Source: Desulfobulbaceae bacterium
GTDB taxonomy: Bacteria; Desulfobacterota; Desulfobulbia; Desulfobulbales; Desulfobulbaceae
Length of the DNA: 6,693 nucleotides
Assembly (NCBI GenBank): GCA_011322715.1
Contig: DRLX01000099.1
Coordinates: forward strand, 1 to 6,693
Direction of reading: 5' to 3'
Shown here: positions 6,016 through 6,693 of the stretch, one piece after another
Numbering within the stretch: position 1 is the first letter of the stretch
Layout of the letters: the number at the start of each line of letters is the position of its first letter
Made by a program: the position numbers and the translations under genes
The notes under the pieces: generated by a model
Database searches by the model: none
What the model was told of the DNA's origin: nothing
Seen by the model: only the letters and a program-made list of their open reading frames with translations

Positions 6016-6480
6016 ATGAAGAAAAAAAAACAGCAACAACAATTGGTCGGTCAATGCCTGCAGCAGGTAGTTAATAGTCATATCGGTCCCGCCTACTGGC
6101 GTTTTTATCTTCTTACCCGACAATGGGAAGACCTTGTGGGCGCTGATATAGCCACCCATGTCACCCCGGCCTGGCTGCGCAAAGACGCCCTCTGGCTCTA
6201 TGTCGACGGTTCCGCCTGGATGCAGGAAATCAGTTTTATTCAGACCGATTTGCTCCAGAAAATAAACACATACCTGCAATCAACGGAAGTTCGGGAAATA
6301 CGCTGTGTACAACGGCCGCAGAAAACCACAGAGGTACCGAAAAAAACACCGATACCCAACAGGGCGATCAACCGGGAAGAGGAACAGGCCTTCCGTCGGA
6401 TGACCGAAAACATTCCAGATCCTCAATGCGGCCGGGCATTATTGAAATTATGGCGGGCTTTCCAGATCAAAGGACGATAA
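6016..6480 (+). CDS. DUF721 / DciA-like protein
   Basis: A 154-residue cytoplasmic protein of the DUF721 family (Pfam PF05258). Family members include DciA, which helps load the replicative helicase DnaB in bacteria lacking DnaC. The recognisable core is QWEDLVGADIATHVTPAWL at 36-54, followed by LWLYVDGSAWMQEI at 59-72 (conserved Trp37 and Trp68) and a helix rich in Leu and Ile up to about 85. This is the nucleic-acid-binding, KH-like half. The C-terminal part (100-154) is charged, low in recognisable motifs, and probably flexible before a final helix. The N-terminus is unusual: MKKKKQQQQ, encoded over an A9 run at 6022-6030. The family is often found beside unrelated genes, so its place after glnA says little about nitrogen. 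Family assignment is from the motif pattern; the DciA function is inferred. Confidence 0.82.
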   Translation: MKKKKQQQQLVGQCLQQVVNSHIGPAYWRFYLLTRQWEDLVGADIATHVTPAWLRKDALWLYVDGSAWMQEISFIQTDLLQKINTYLQSTEVREIRCVQRPQKTTEVPKKTPIPNRAINREEEQAFRRMTENIPDPQCGRALLKLWRAFQIKGR

Positions 6481-6552
6481 ATTTCAAGTCCCCATGTCAC
6501 TCACTGCAACATGTTCCAGACCGTACCGAACTTCCCCGACACGGTTCTCCTC

Positions 6553-6580
6553 TTGAAACCGCTTTGACCATATCTACAAT
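6553..6580 (+). promoter_or_regulatory. Sigma-70-like promoter for the cysteine synthase gene
   Basis: TTGAAA (6553-6558) and TACAAT (6575-6580) each match the consensus hexamers at five of six bases and are separated by 16 bases. Transcription would start near 6587, about 3 bases before the ATG at 6590. That agrees with the absence of any purine-rich ribosome binding site there. The rest of the gap (6481-6552) shows nothing recognisable, apart from a short CGGTT/AACCG inverted repeat (6542-6546, 6557-6561) overlapping the -35 element. Confidence 0.5.
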
Positions 6581-6589
6581 CCATTGTTT

Positions 6590-6693
6590 ATGAACATAAT
6601 CGAGCTCATCGGAAATACGCCTCTTGTCGATCTCTCCCGTCTGAGTCCCAATGGCGGGGTACGACTCCTCGGCAAGCTGGAATCACGAAATCC
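6590..6693 (+). CDS. Cysteine synthase (O-acetylserine sulfhydrylase), 3'-partial
   Basis: Only 34 codons are visible before the window ends. They read MNIIELIGNTPLVDLSRL and end GKLESRNP. The IGNTPLV motif and the K-LE-NP pattern are hallmarks of the N-terminus of PLP-dependent cysteine synthases (CysK/CysM, fold type II), which make cysteine from O-acetylserine and sulfide. The short N-terminus and the GKLES-NP spacing look slightly closer to CysM than CysK, but too little is present to choose, and cystathionine beta-synthase-like members share this start. The PLP lysine lies beyond the edge. The ATG at 6590 is preferred; TTG at 6584 is the only other in-frame candidate, with an in-frame TGA at 6554. 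No ribosome binding site is visible, consistent with a nearly leaderless message. Confidence 0.85.
   Translation, partial: MNIIELIGNTPLVDLSRLSPNGGVRLLGKLESRN

Overview
This is a nitrogen-assimilation locus on the + strand. The order is an ammonium channel (amtB, 5'-truncated by the window edge), a PII signal protein, the bifunctional PII uridylyltransferase GlnD, a type I glutamine synthetase (glnA), a DUF721/DciA-like protein, and the first 34 codons of a PLP-dependent cysteine synthase. All genes run in the same direction. A Gram-negative bacterium is likely, because a full-length GlnD with UTase, HD and two ACT domains is mainly proteobacterial. The glutamine synthetase, however, is the non-adenylylated GSI-alpha type best known from Firmicutes. 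That mix fits a deltaproteobacterium in the old sense, possibly a Desulfobulbales-like sulfate or sulfur metaboliser, but the taxonomic guess is an inference and was not tested by a search.

Layout: amtB covers 1-1122. A 203-base gap follows with no convincing promoter. PII lies at 1326-1664 and glnD at 1665-4235, with the PII stop and the glnD start directly abutting. A 343-base non-coding stretch (4236-4578) separates glnD from glnA. About two thirds of it is a 212-base palindromic element with near-perfect terminal inverted repeats, two internal hairpin lobes and an apparent 5-base target duplication (TAACA) whose left copy includes the glnD stop codon. The remaining 126 bases hold a T tract, a 10-base palindrome and the glnA leader. 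glnA is 4579-5907. It is followed by two tandem stem-loops without a U tract, then the DUF721 gene (6016-6480). A further gap has a good sigma-70-like promoter placed so that the cysteine synthase message would be nearly leaderless.

How the genes work together: GlnD senses glutamine through its ACT domains and uridylylates or deuridylylates PII at Tyr51. PII in turn is expected to gate AmtB and to signal to other targets. In enteric bacteria this cascade ends in adenylylation of glutamine synthetase, but the enzyme encoded here carries Phe where the modified Tyr would be and keeps the Arg used for feedback inhibition in the Bacillus enzyme. The GlnD-PII arm in this locus must therefore act through something other than covalent modification of this GlnA.

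The gene content is well known. The most unusual feature is the palindromic element between glnD and glnA. I found no evidence for a wholly new multi-gene system.
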